Assembly: GCA_037890055.1 (NCBI GenBank)
Contig: JBBKBD010000003.1
DNA length: 64,000 nt
Reading direction: 5' to 3' (one strand)
Source: Mediannikoviicoccus sp037890055
Lineage (GTDB): Bacteria > Bacillota > Clostridia > Tissierellales > Peptoniphilaceae
The notes under the pieces were generated by a model. That model had not been told where the DNA came from and made no database searches. It saw only the letters and a list, made by a program, of their open reading frames with translations. Both the position numbers and the translations under genes were made by a program. Below are positions 33,207 through 42,387 of the stretch, in pieces. The first letter of the stretch is position 1. Every line of letters starts with the position of its first letter.

Positions 33207-36200
33207 TTATTCTTCTACAGTTTCAGCTTCTTCTAATTCAGTCACTTCTGCAACTGGATTATCTTCTTCAGCCATACCTTCGTAGTCAATTTTTATTGAA
33301 TTGTATAACTTAACACCTGTACCGGCAGGAATAAGTTGACCAATTATTACATTTTCCTTTAGTCCCAATAGATTGTCTTCCTTGCCCTTGATTGAAGCTT
33401 CTGTAAGAACTCTTGTAGTCTCTTGGAAACTTGCTGCTGACAAGAATGATTCTGTTGCAAGAGATGCCTTTGTAATACCAAGAAGTATTCTTGATGCTTC
33501 TGCAGGCTCTTTGCCTTCCTCTTCAAGTCTTTCGTTTTCAATTTCGAAATCTCTTAGATTAACCATTGACCCTTCAAGGAATTCTGAATCGTTAGCCTTT
33601 TCTATTTTAACTTTAGAAAGCATTTGTTTTATTATAATCTCAACGTGTTTATCATCTATATCAACACCTTGTAGACGATAAACTTTTTGAACTTCCTTGA
33701 TTATATAGTCTTGAACACCTTCAGTACCTTTAACATCCAGAATGTCATGAGGATTTACAGAACCTTCTGTTAGTAAGTCTCCAGCTTTAATAAAGTCGCC
33801 TTCCTTTACTTTTATTCTAGCTCCGTAAGGAATATTGTATATTTTTTCCTCTCCGTCTTCTCCAGATACTAAAATGTCATGACGTTTTTTGTTATCCAAT
33901 ATGGAAACTTTACCGTCTATTTCAGTTATATAAGCAAGTCCCTTTGGCTTTCTAGCTTCGAAAAGCTCTTCAACTCTCGGAAGACCTTGAGTTATTCCAA
34001 CTCCTGCGATACCACCAGAGTGGAAAGTTCTCATTGTAAGCTGAGTTCCCGGTTCACCAATGGATTGAGCTGCAATTATACCTACGGCTTCTCCAACATT
34101 AACAGGCTTTCCTGTTGCAAGGTTTCTACCGTAACACTTAGCACAAACTCCATGTTTACACTTACATCCAAGAACAGATCTTACCTTTACTTCTTTTATG
34201 CCTGACTGCCTTATCTTTTCAGCCAAGTCTTCAGTTATAATTTCGTTCTTTTGAACGATTAACTCTCCAGTTTCAAGGTTTAAAATATCTTCAAATGCAG
34301 TTCTACCTGTAATTCTTGACGCCATGTCTTCGATAAGTTCCTTGCCTTCCATAAAGTCTTTTGCAACGATATATCTATCGGTTCCACAGTCGTCTTCTCT
34401 TACTATAATATCTTGAGATACGTCTACTAGACGTCTTGTCAAATATCCTGAGTCTGCGGTTCTTAAGGCAGTATCTGATAGACCCTTTCTAGACCCGTGA
34501 GTTGATATAAAGAACTCTTGTACTGAAAGACCTTCCCTAAAGTTTGCCTTTATAGGAATTTCGATTGTCTTACCTGATGCTGAAGACATAAGCCCTCTCA
34601 TACCTGCCAACTGACGAATTTGGTTAGTTGAACCTCTGGCTCCTGATGTAGCCATGATCGCAAGGTTGTTTCTAGGATCTAGGTCCTTTAAAAGTGCTTC
34701 TGTAACTTCATCAGTAGTCTTGTTCCAAATATCTACAACGAAATCATGTCTTTCTTCTTCTGATACAAGACCTTTTCTTAAAAGTTTTTCATATTTATTT
34801 ACTTCAACGTCTGCCTTCGCAAGGATTTCATCCTTTTCTCCCGGTACAACTACGTCAGACATTGAAATTGTAATTGCTGCTATTGTTGAGTATTTGTATC
34901 CTGTTGCTTTGATATAGTCAAGAAGTCTTGCAGTTTCAATATTGCCATGCTTTCTAAAGCATCTGTCAATTATATTTCCTAAAGTCTTCTTGTCTACAAT
35001 TTTATCAATTTCAAGTGAATATGGATCTGACTCTCTATCCACATATCCTAGGTCTTGAGGAATACCACTGTTGAATATAAATCTACCAACAGTTGACTTA
35101 ACTAGCTTCCCTCTATCATTTTCACCCTTTTTAACTCTTACTTTAACAACTGTGTGCATGTGGATAATCTTGCTTTCATAAGCTCTAATCATCTCATCAT
35201 AGTCACTGTAACATCTTACTTCATCTTCTTCATCACCATCATATGTCAAGTAGTAAGCTCCAAGTACCATGTCCTGTGAAGGAGTAGTAATTGGCTTACC
35301 ATCCTTTGGTGCCAGTATATTGTTAGTTGACATCATAAGAAGTCTTGCTTCTGCTTGAGCTTCCACTGAAAGTGGTAAGTGAACCGCCATTTGGTCACCG
35401 TCGAAGTCGGCGTTATATGCAGTACATGCCAGTGGGTGAAGCTTAATAGCCTTCCCTTCTACAAGAACTGGTTCAAATGCTTGAATACCAAGTCTGTGAA
35501 GAGTCGGCGCTCTGTTTAGAAGTACAGGGTGGTCCTTGATAACTTCTTCAAGAATATCCCAAACTTCGTCGCTTTCCCTTTCTACCATCTTCTTTGCGTT
35601 TTTGATATTATGTGCTATGTCTTTAACTACAAGCTCTCGCATTACGAAAGGCTTAAATAGTTCAAGTGCCATCTTCTTTGGTAGACCACATTGATAGAAT
35701 TTCAAACTTGGACCAACAACTATTACAGAACGTCCTGAATAGTCAACACGTTTACCAAGTAAGTTTTGTCTAAATCTACCTGTCTTTCCTTTAAGCATGT
35801 CAGAAAGTGATTTTAATGGTCTATTTCCAGGTCCTGTTACAGGTTTACCCCTTCTACCATTATCTATTAGAGCATCTACCGCCTCTTGAAGCATTCTCTT
35901 TTCATTTCTTACGATAATGTCAGGTGCTCCAATGTCCAGTAGTCTCTTTAATCTATTATTTCTATTTATAACTCTTCTATAAAGGTCATTTAGGTCTGAA
36001 GTTGCAAATCTTCCACCTTCAAGTTGAACCATCGGTCTTAAATCCGGTGGAATTACTGGAATTACATCAAGAATCATCCATGAAGGGTCGTTTCCTGATT
36101 CTAAGAATGCATCAACAACTTCAAGTCTTCTAAGAATTCTAACCTTCTTTTGTCCTGTTGCATCTTCTAGTTCTTCCTTTAAGTCTTCGTACTCCTTATT

Positions 36201-36758
36201 AAGGTCTACATTTAAAAGAAGTTCCTTAACAGCTTCCGCTCCCATGCCAGCTCTGAAGTCCACACCTTCTGTGTATCTTTCACAAGCTTCCATATATTCA
36301 TACTCTGTTAAAAGCTGTTTGTTATACATATCGGTGTCCTTTGCATCAATTACAACATATGATGCAAAGTAAAGAATTTTTTCAAGGGCTCTTGGACTCA
36401 TATCAAGTAAAAGTCCCATTCTTGAAGGAATTCCCTTAAAGTACCAAATATGTGAAACCGGAGCAGCAAGCTCTATATGGCCCATCCTCTCACGTCTAAC
36501 CTTGGACTTGGTAACTTCAACTCCACACTTTTCGCAGACAACGCCTTTATATCTCACTCTTTTATACTTTCCGCAGTTACATTCCCAGTCCTTTGTAGGT
36601 CCAAAAATCTTTTCGCAGAAAAGTCCTTCTTTTTCCGGTTTTAAAGTTCTATAGTTTATTGTTTCAGGTTTCTTAACTTCTCCATAAGACCACTGCCTAA
36701 TCTTTTCTGGAGAGGAAAGACCTATTTTCATTGAGTCAAAAGTAATTAATTCTTCCAA
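33207..36758 (-). CDS. rpoC: RNA polymerase beta' subunit, 1183 aa
   Basis: Full-length beta': zinc-binding CNCGKYKRVRYKGVVCEKCG near the start, the catalytic NADFDGDQMAVHLPLS (about residue 450), GSRKGLSDTALRTADSGYLT in the bridge-helix region, and a second zinc site CKCKHGVCAKCYGR. It transcribes with rpoB, 26 bp upstream. The C-terminal tail is acidic (EEDNPVAEVTELEEAETVEE). Confidence 0.98.
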   Translation of the reverse strand: MEELITFDSMKIGLSSPEKIRQWSYGEVKKPETINYRTLKPEKEGLFCEKIFGPTKDWECNCGKYKRVRYKGVVCEKCGVEVTKSKVRRERMGHIELAAPVSHIWYFKGIPSRMGLLLDMSPRALEKILYFASYVVIDAKDTDMYNKQLLTEYEYMEACERYTEGVDFRAGMGAEAVKELLLNVDLNKEYEDLKEELEDATGQKKVRILRRLEVVDAFLESGNDPSWMILDVIPVIPPDLRPMVQLEGGRFATSDLNDLYRRVINRNNRLKRLLDIGAPDIIVRNEKRMLQEAVDALIDNGRRGKPVTGPGNRPLKSLSDMLKGKTGRFRQNLLGKRVDYSGRSVIVVGPSLKFYQCGLPKKMALELFKPFVMRELVVKDIAHNIKNAKKMVERESDEVWDILEEVIKDHPVLLNRAPTLHRLGIQAFEPVLVEGKAIKLHPLACTAYNADFDGDQMAVHLPLSVEAQAEARLLMMSTNNILAPKDGKPITTPSQDMVLGAYYLTYDGDEEDEVRCYSDYDEMIRAYESKIIHMHTVVKVRVKKGENDRGKLVKSTVGRFIFNSGIPQDLGYVDRESDPYSLEIDKIVDKKTLGNIIDRCFRKHGNIETARLLDYIKATGYKYSTIAAITISMSDVVVPGEKDEILAKADVEVNKYEKLLRKGLVSEEERHDFVVDIWNKTTDEVTEALLKDLDPRNNLAIMATSGARGSTNQIRQLAGMRGLMSSASGKTIEIPIKANFREGLSVQEFFISTHGSRKGLSDTALRTADSGYLTRRLVDVSQDIIVREDDCGTDRYIVAKDFMEGKELIEDMASRITGRTAFEDILNLETGELIVQKNEIITEDLAEKIRQSGIKEVKVRSVLGCKCKHGVCAKCYGRNLATGKPVNVGEAVGIIAAQSIGEPGTQLTMRTFHSGGIAGVGITQGLPRVEELFEARKPKGLAYITEIDGKVSILDNKKRHDILVSGEDGEEKIYNIPYGARIKVKEGDFIKAGDLLTEGSVNPHDILDVKGTEGVQDYIIKEVQKVYRLQGVDIDDKHVEIIIKQMLSKVKIEKANDSEFLEGSMVNLRDFEIENERLEEEGKEPAEASRILLGITKASLATESFLSAASFQETTRVLTEASIKGKEDNLLGLKENVIIGQLIPAGTGVKLYNSIKIDYEGMAEEDNPVAEVTELEEAETVEE

Positions 36759-36784
36759 AGAGTATCTCCCTTCTTAACTCAGTT

Positions 36785-39700
36785 CTAATTGTCTTCGTCT
36801 TTTTCTATAACGGAAAATCCTAATTCGTCGGTTTTATTAGACTCTTCAAAATCATTTATAATTTGTTCGCCCTTTTCATATTCCACAGAATTAAAATCCA
36901 ATACATCGTCAATATTTTCCTTGATTTCTACTTCCTCGTGACTATTGTCAAGTAGTTTTACATCAAGAGCAAGAGATTGTAATTCCTTTATAAGCACCTT
37001 GAATGACTCAGGGATACCTGGTTCAGGAATATTTTCTCCTTTGACAATTGCTTCATATGTCTTAACACGGCCAATAACGTCATCTGATTTAACCGTTAAG
37101 ATCTCTTGAAGGGTATGAGAAGCTCCATAGGCCTCAAGAGCCCAAACTTCCATCTCTCCAAATCTTTGTCCACCGAACTGTGCCTTACCACCAAGTGGTT
37201 GTTGTGTAACAAGTGAGTATGGCCCTGTTGAACGAGCGTGAATCTTCTCGTCAACCAAGTGGTGAAGTTTCAACATATACATATATCCTACGGTTACAGG
37301 GTTTTCAAAAGGCTCACCTGTTCTACCGTCTCTAACTCTTAGTTTTCCATTTGTAGGATAACCCGCTTCGCTAAGCGCATCTAGGATGTCTTGGTCAGAT
37401 GCCCCATCAAATACTGGTGTTGCAACCTTCCATCCAAGCTTTTTAGCAGCCAGGCCTAAATGAACTTCAAGTACCTGTCCAAGGTTCATTCTTGAAGGTA
37501 CCCCAAGTGGATTTAACACTATTTGAATTGGAGTTCCATCATCAAGATATGGCATGTCTTCAACTGGTAATACTCTGGATACAACACCTTTATTACCATG
37601 ACGACCACACATCTTGTCCCCAACTTGTATCTTTCTCTTTGTAGCTACATAAACTCTTACAACCTGATTAACTCCTGGTGAAAGTTCGTCGCCATTTGCT
37701 CTTGTATAAACTTTTACGTCAACAACTATTCCAGTTTCACCATGAGGTACTCTTAAAGAAGTATCTCTAACTTCCCTAGCCTTTTCACCAAAGATTGCCC
37801 TTAGTAGTCTTTCTTCTGCAGATAGTTCAGTTTCTCCCTTTGGAGTAACCTTACCAACTAAAATATCTCCACTGGTAACTTCTGCACCGATACGAATAAT
37901 TCCCCTATCATCAAGGTTCTTTCTCATATCTTCTCCAACATTTGGAATATCTTTGGTTATTTCTTCAGGTCCAAGTTTAGTTTCCCTCGCTTCACTTTCG
38001 TGTTCTTCAATGTGAAGAGAAGTCAATACATCATCTATAACAAGTTTTTCATTTAATAACATGGCGTCCTCGAAGTTATATCCTTCCCATGTCATAAATG
38101 CAATTAATATATTTTTACCAAGTGCTATTTCCCCATGCTCTGTACTAGGACCGTCGGCAATAATATCTCCCGCCTTAACAACTTGATCCTTCTTAACAAT
38201 AGGTCTTTGATTTAAAGTTGTGCCTTGGTTTGATCTTTTGAATTTTAAAACTTTGTAGTATTCTACTTTTTTGTCTTCGTCTCTAGTTATTTGAATTTCA
38301 TCACTAGAAACTTTAGTTACAACTCCATCTGACTTTGCAACTATAACAACGCCTGAGTCCTTTGCAGCTCTATGCTCTATGCCTGTTCCAATAACTGGAG
38401 CTTCAGTCTTTAATAGAGGAACTGCTTGCCTTTGCATGTTAGAACCCATTAGAGCTCTAGTAGCGTCGTCGTTTTCCAAGAAAGGAATCATAGCTGTACC
38501 AACGGATACAATTTGTTGCGGACTTACGTCCATGTAGTCAACTGTATCTCTAGGGTAAATATCATTTTCTCCATTGTAACCACGGCCTAAAACCCTCTCG
38601 TTTACAAGATATCCATCTTCATCAATGGGTTCATTTGCTTGAACGATGATGTGAAGGTCTTCTTGGTCCGCTGTTAGCTTATGAATTTCGTCAGTAACTC
38701 TACCATTCACTACCTTTCTATATGGAGTTAGAATAAATCCATATTCATTAAGGCTTGCATAGGTAGTCATAGAAGTTATAAGTCCAATGTTTGGTCCTTC
38801 TGGAGTCTCAATCGGACAAATTCTACCATAGTGAGAGTCGTGAACGTCTCTTACATCAGCCCCTGCTCTATCCCTTGAAAGACCACCAGGTCCAAGCGCA
38901 GACATTCTTCTCTTATGAGTTAGCTCTGCAAGCGGATTTGTTTGGTCCATGAATTGAGAAAGCTGTGATGAACCAAAGAACTCTTTAATAGAAGCTACTA
39001 CTGGTCTAATGTTAATAAGCGCTTGAGGAGTTGCAAGGTCTGGATCTTGTGTAGACATTCTCTCCTTAACCACTCTTTCCATTCTTGAAAGACCAATTCT
39101 AAATTGATTTTGTAATAGCTCGCCAACTGCTCTAACCCTTCTATTTCCAAGATGATCTATGTCATCAACACTACCAACGCCTTGGAATAGATTAAATTCA
39201 TATGATATACTTGCAAGAATATCATTTAGAGTTATGTGCATTGGAGAAAGTTCTTTTACAGACTCTTTTATTGCATTATATATATCTTCATCAGTTTCAT
39301 TTTCTTCCAAAATTTGTTTCATCTTAGGATAATAAACTTTTTCAGAAAGTCTTAAATCTGAAACATCAACACTAAGATCAAAGGCATCAAGGCTTACAAA
39401 CCTGTTACTAATAACTCTAACAGTTTCTTCACCGGCCTTTATGTCAAGGTAGTAAATACCTGCATTTTCAATTTCTTCAGCAAGTTCAGAAGTTATAAAG
39501 TCACCTTCAGATCCAAGAATTTCTCCAGTCTCTTCATTAACCACATCAGTAGCCAAGTAGTGACCTGTAACTCTATCAACAAGTGAAAGTTTTTTATTAT
39601 ATTTATATCTACCAACCTTTGCCAAATCATATCTTCTTGGGTCGAAGAACATGTTGTTGATTAAAGGCTCAGCAGATTCAAGAGATGCAGGATCTCCCGG

Positions 39701-40417
39701 TTTAAGCTTTCTGTAAATTTCAAGAATTGCTTCCTCTCTAGTCTTGGAAGATTCCTTTTCCAAAGTTACATTAAGCTCCTTAGTATCACCTAAAGCTTCT
39801 ATCATCTCTTCATCAGTAGGGTAAATTAAAGCCCTTAACAAAGTGGTTACAGGAAGTTTTCTCGTCCTGTCTATCCTTACACTAATCACTCCGTTAGAAT
39901 CAGTATCATATTCCAACCAAGCACCTCTGTTAGGTATTACAGTTGATGAAAATAGCTTATTACCTGACTTGTCAATCTCTTGAGCATAGTATACCCCTGG
40001 AGATCTTACAAGCTGGCTGACAATAACCCTTTCGGCACCATTAATAATAAAAGTACCACTATCTGTCATCATAGGGAAATCTCCCATGAATACCTCTTGT
40101 TCCTTTACCTCTCCCGTGTCCTTATTAATAAGCCTTACCTTCGCCTTTAAAGGACAAGAATAGTTTGCGTCCCTATCCTTAGCTTCTTGTTGGGAATACT
40201 TTGGAGTATCTTCCAAATAATAGTCAACAAATTCAAGTACAAGAGAACCTGCATAGTCAGAAATAGGACTTATATCGTCGAAAACTTCTCTAAGCCCTTC
40301 TTCTAAAAACCAATTGTAACTGTCCTTTTGTACTGCTATTAAATTTGGAAGATCTTGAACTTTTTGAATACGAGAGTACGTAACTCTTTCAGTAGTTCCA
40401 TACTGTTCTTTGTGCAT
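36785..40417 (-). CDS. rpoB: RNA polymerase beta subunit, 1210 aa
   Basis: Full-length beta with FFGSSQLSQFMDQTNPLAEL and THKRRMSALGPGGLSRDRAG, the rifampicin-binding cluster. The residues equivalent to E. coli D516, H526 and S531 are the sensitive types, so no common resistance change is seen. GDKMCGRHGNKGVVSRVLP and LGGKAQFGGQRFGEMEVWAL are also present. rplJ and rplL are not directly upstream; instead there is a leader hairpin and then a degraded accessory region. AGAGGTGG precedes the ATG. Confidence 0.98.
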   Translation of the reverse strand: MHKEQYGTTERVTYSRIQKVQDLPNLIAVQKDSYNWFLEEGLREVFDDISPISDYAGSLVLEFVDYYLEDTPKYSQQEAKDRDANYSCPLKAKVRLINKDTGEVKEQEVFMGDFPMMTDSGTFIINGAERVIVSQLVRSPGVYYAQEIDKSGNKLFSSTVIPNRGAWLEYDTDSNGVISVRIDRTRKLPVTTLLRALIYPTDEEMIEALGDTKELNVTLEKESSKTREEAILEIYRKLKPGDPASLESAEPLINNMFFDPRRYDLAKVGRYKYNKKLSLVDRVTGHYLATDVVNEETGEILGSEGDFITSELAEEIENAGIYYLDIKAGEETVRVISNRFVSLDAFDLSVDVSDLRLSEKVYYPKMKQILEENETDEDIYNAIKESVKELSPMHITLNDILASISYEFNLFQGVGSVDDIDHLGNRRVRAVGELLQNQFRIGLSRMERVVKERMSTQDPDLATPQALINIRPVVASIKEFFGSSQLSQFMDQTNPLAELTHKRRMSALGPGGLSRDRAGADVRDVHDSHYGRICPIETPEGPNIGLITSMTTYASLNEYGFILTPYRKVVNGRVTDEIHKLTADQEDLHIIVQANEPIDEDGYLVNERVLGRGYNGENDIYPRDTVDYMDVSPQQIVSVGTAMIPFLENDDATRALMGSNMQRQAVPLLKTEAPVIGTGIEHRAAKDSGVVIVAKSDGVVTKVSSDEIQITRDEDKKVEYYKVLKFKRSNQGTTLNQRPIVKKDQVVKAGDIIADGPSTEHGEIALGKNILIAFMTWEGYNFEDAMLLNEKLVIDDVLTSLHIEEHESEARETKLGPEEITKDIPNVGEDMRKNLDDRGIIRIGAEVTSGDILVGKVTPKGETELSAEERLLRAIFGEKAREVRDTSLRVPHGETGIVVDVKVYTRANGDELSPGVNQVVRVYVATKRKIQVGDKMCGRHGNKGVVSRVLPVEDMPYLDDGTPIQIVLNPLGVPSRMNLGQVLEVHLGLAAKKLGWKVATPVFDGASDQDILDALSEAGYPTNGKLRVRDGRTGEPFENPVTVGYMYMLKLHHLVDEKIHARSTGPYSLVTQQPLGGKAQFGGQRFGEMEVWALEAYGASHTLQEILTVKSDDVIGRVKTYEAIVKGENIPEPGIPESFKVLIKELQSLALDVKLLDNSHEEVEIKENIDDVLDFNSVEYEKGEQIINDFEESNKTDELGFSVIEKDEDN

Positions 40418-40441
40418 TAGCGATCCACCTCTCTATGATTA

Positions 40442-40487
40442 AAAAGACCGATAAGTATGTGAAATATAAAAATATAGCATACTTATC
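40442..40487 (-). terminator. Leader hairpin (candidate attenuator) before rpoB
   Basis: On the minus strand, GATAAGTATG pairs perfectly with CATACTTATC (18-nt loop) and GGTCTTTTT follows. It is downstream of a good promoter (-10 at 40512-40517) and 25 bp before the rpoB RBS, so rpoB transcripts must pass through it. Confidence 0.6.
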
Positions 40488-40511
40488 CATTTTCCAATAT
40501 TACATTCTAGT

Positions 40512-40567
40512 ATTGTAACATAAAAGTATATGAAAATCAACAATAATATTATTAAATTATTATATCA
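40512..40567 (-). promoter_or_regulatory. Promoters for rpoBC
   Basis: On the minus strand, TTGATT (40540-40535) and TACAAT (40517-40512) are 17 nt apart. A second, upstream extended -10, TGATATAAT, lies at 40567-40559. Both point to rpoB, with an untranslated leader of about 90 nt or more. Confidence 0.65.
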
Positions 40568-40649
40568 CACCAAGCCACATGTAGCGATAATTTCAAACAA
40601 TTAATTTTTTTCCTACATTATTATAATAAGAGTTTTGAATGTAAGTAAA

Positions 40650-40690
40650 AATAAAACACATGGACCACTATAGTCAATGTGTTTTTATTT
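40650..40690. terminator. Terminator-like hairpin upstream of the rpoB promoters
   Basis: ATAAAACACAT (40651-40661) pairs with ATGTGTTTTTAT (40677-40688), with A- and T-rich flanks on both strands. It would insulate rpoB from the degraded genes behind it. Confidence 0.6.
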
Positions 40691-40710
40691 AGAGCAAATC
40701 TACTTTATTT

Positions 40711-40845
40711 TTATTCATCTACAATATAATTCTTGTTCTCATTTTTGAAAATGTCTTCAAGTTCTTTTATATTATCAAGGCTTTTTGCGTGATATCTTGC
40801 GAAAGACCTTGCCGAAGAGTTAGAGATGCTATACCTAATTCTTTT
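40711..40845 (-). pseudogene. Remnant of a small mobile-element protein
   Basis: The open stretch reads RIRYSISNSSARSFARYHAK and SLDNIKELEDIFKNENKNYI up to a stop, with no start codon and a stop just upstream. Similar short proteins occur in Firmicutes phages and plasmids. It is a decayed fragment; no function is claimed. Confidence 0.45.
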
Positions 40846-41130
40846 TTATTTTTCCACCTTTGGCTTGCTTTTCTTTGATACTCTGATGTCTAGAAATCTT
40901 TCTCTATAAAGTCATCCCTTTACTGTACTTTTTTTATTTTTGATATACTTGTATTGGGTTGTAAGGGGTAAGGTTTATATAAGCCCTAACTCCCTTAGAG
41001 TTATTAGAAGTGCCAAGATTTGGGCTATCAGTTTAATCATTGCAGTGATTAACTCGATATATTGCGTCCATTTTTTGGGACTTCTTTTTTATTACATGAT
41101 TTACTTCAAGAGTATTAATCCTCTTTTAAC

Positions 41131-41286
41131 TTAGTCTTCCAATGTTCTTTGTAAATCTTCAATTATTTCTTTTATTTCTTCTGTTTTTTCTTCTTCGTTT
41201 TTGTTATTGTTGGCTGTTTTTAAATTTTTTATTAGTTGCCTTAGAAACCCGTTAAATTGCTTATCTGTCATTCCATTTTCTTCCAT
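41131..41286 (-). CDS. Small hypothetical protein, 51 aa
   Basis: ATG with GAGGTG 6 nt before it; the product begins MEENGMTDKQFNGFLRQLIK and is then very acidic and basic (NNNKNEEEKTEEIKEIIEDL). I recognise the style of small proteins in Firmicutes prophage or plasmid DNA but no function. It may be part of the same decayed element as the remnant at 40711-40845. Confidence 0.5.
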   Translation of the reverse strand: MEENGMTDKQFNGFLRQLIKNLKTANNNKNEEEKTEEIKEIIEDLQRTLED

Positions 41287-41408
41287 TTTTTCACCTCACT
41301 AAATTTTTTTAATTTTTTGATCTAATTTAAGTATAGCCTATTATTATGATTTTACGAAATTATATTCACCTCCAAAAAGCGAATAAAAAATATTATTGTT
41401 ATAACTCT

Positions 41409-41624
41409 TTACTCAGCTTTCATAAACTCCTCGAAATCATAGCCCCTACACTCTAGTTCGTTTTTTATAGAATCAATTACATATGTATATCCAGCCACAA
41501 CTCCTTTGCCAAACTCATCATTAGCTTCAAGTTCTTCTTCATATTCATATTTTCTAATAATAATATTAGCGATTATCGCCTTTAAAGTATCCTCTGACCA
41601 TTGCCAACCAATTTTAGATTTCAT
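41409..41624 (-). CDS. Small hypothetical protein, 71 aa
   Basis: Starts at ATG 41624 with GGGGAGGAG directly before it; reads MKSKIGWQWSEDTLKAIIAN and later GKGVVAGYTYVIDSIKNELE. The family is not recognised with confidence; short proteins of this kind occur in toxin-immunity and mobile gene clusters. No motif suggests a reaction. Confidence 0.5.
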   Translation of the reverse strand: MKSKIGWQWSEDTLKAIIANIIIRKYEYEEELEANDEFGKGVVAGYTYVIDSIKNELECRGYDFEEFMKAE

Positions 41625-41710
41625 AACTCCTCCCCAAAAAAGTACCAAATAATTTTTCAATCTCTAATCTCTTTTCCCAATTCTGTAGTCTATTAGCAAA
41701 AAATTTATAA

Positions 41711-41911
41711 TTATTTTATTGGTCTCCCTTCTTTAAACGCCTTAATGCCTTCTTCTAATGTCATCCTCATAGCACCGCCATCTATATTGTATTCACCAGA
41801 ATTTTCCCAGTCACAATTTTCGCATATATCAAATATACCAACAGGTTTCCCACATACAGGACATTTAATCGTATCTTCATCTATCATTATGTTTTTTGAA
41901 TTATCTTTCAT
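41711..41911 (-). CDS. CPCC-like cysteine-rich small protein, 66 aa
   Basis: Two CxxC pairs, CPVCGKPVGIFDICENCDWE, form a zinc ribbon like that of the CPCC (cysteine-rich) family often seen next to polymorphic toxins as an immunity or accessory protein. The C-terminus GGAMRMTLEEGIKAFKEG is typical of that family. I chose the ATG at 41911, with GGAG 9 nt upstream. Its neighbours are immunity-like genes, which supports this reading. Confidence 0.6.
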   Translation of the reverse strand: MKDNSKNIMIDEDTIKCPVCGKPVGIFDICENCDWENSGEYNIDGGAMRMTLEEGIKAFKEGRPIK

Positions 41912-41988
41912 GCCCATCAACTCCGTTTCAAATTTTAAATAAATTTTGTATTGACCTATCTTCGTTAAAATTTAACTCCAAAAAATTT

Positions 41989-42387
41989 TTATAAACCTTT
42001 TTTGTGCATTAATTCTAAAAACTGTTTATCATTAATTCTTATCGCTTTTGGTATTGGTTCTTTGTTTAAACAAAATCGTTTTATTAAATAATCTTTTACC
42101 TTCATTTCTTCATCAATAAGATAAACATTTAATTCTTCCGGGAAGTCTTTGAATTCGTTTTTTATTGCTAAATCTAAAAATCCTATCCCTATACGTGATA
42201 TATCAATTATTTCATCAGTTTCACAATCAACCGCCACATGGGATGTATAATAATGTTTGTCTATTTCCGAATACTCATCATCATAATAGTATGTTAGATT
42301 TTCTTTTTCTTCAAAATCTATTTTGAACTCATCAGGGTCAAAAGGATCAGATACCATCCAGTTATTTACCATATGCTTTTTGATCAT
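41989..42387 (-). CDS. Putative immunity-type protein, paralogue A, 132 aa
   Basis: Acidic, without enzyme motifs. It shares FKDFPEELNVYLIDEEMKVK and DYLIKRFCLNKEPIPKAI with the gene at 43235-43645, so the two are paralogues. The second lies directly after a probable toxin C-terminus, which makes an immunity role likely for both. AGGAG precedes the ATG. The family has no name known to me. Confidence 0.55.
   Translation of the reverse strand: MIKKHMVNNWMVSDPFDPDEFKIDFEEKENLTYYYDDEYSEIDKHYYTSHVAVDCETDEIIDISRIGIGFLDLAIKNEFKDFPEELNVYLIDEEMKVKDYLIKRFCLNKEPIPKAIRINDKQFLELMHKKGL

Larger units (their letters stand above)
40568..41130. other. Accessory stretch without intact genes upstream of rpoB
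   Basis: This stretch holds a terminator-like hairpin (40650-40690: ATAAAACACAT against ATGTGTTTTTAT). A broken minus-strand coding remnant lies at 40711-40845 (reads RYSISNSSARSFARYHAKSL, ends NYIVDE then stop). Structured DNA at 40982-41026 has TAACTC/GAGTTA inside AGCCC/GGGCT. A hydrophobic plus-strand frame (40940-41134) and an amphipathic minus-strand frame (about 40970-41080, QYIELITAMIKLIAQILALL, no proper start) overlap there. No intact gene is convincing. Confidence 0.5.

Noticed and set aside
36785..40417. Rifampicin-resistance mutation in rpoB
   Set aside because: The main cluster has the sensitive residues at the positions equivalent to 516, 526 and 531.
40940..41134. 64-aa plus-strand protein as a real gene
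   Set aside because: No RBS, unlike neighbours in direction, and it overlaps structured DNA and a minus-strand frame; kept only as an observation.
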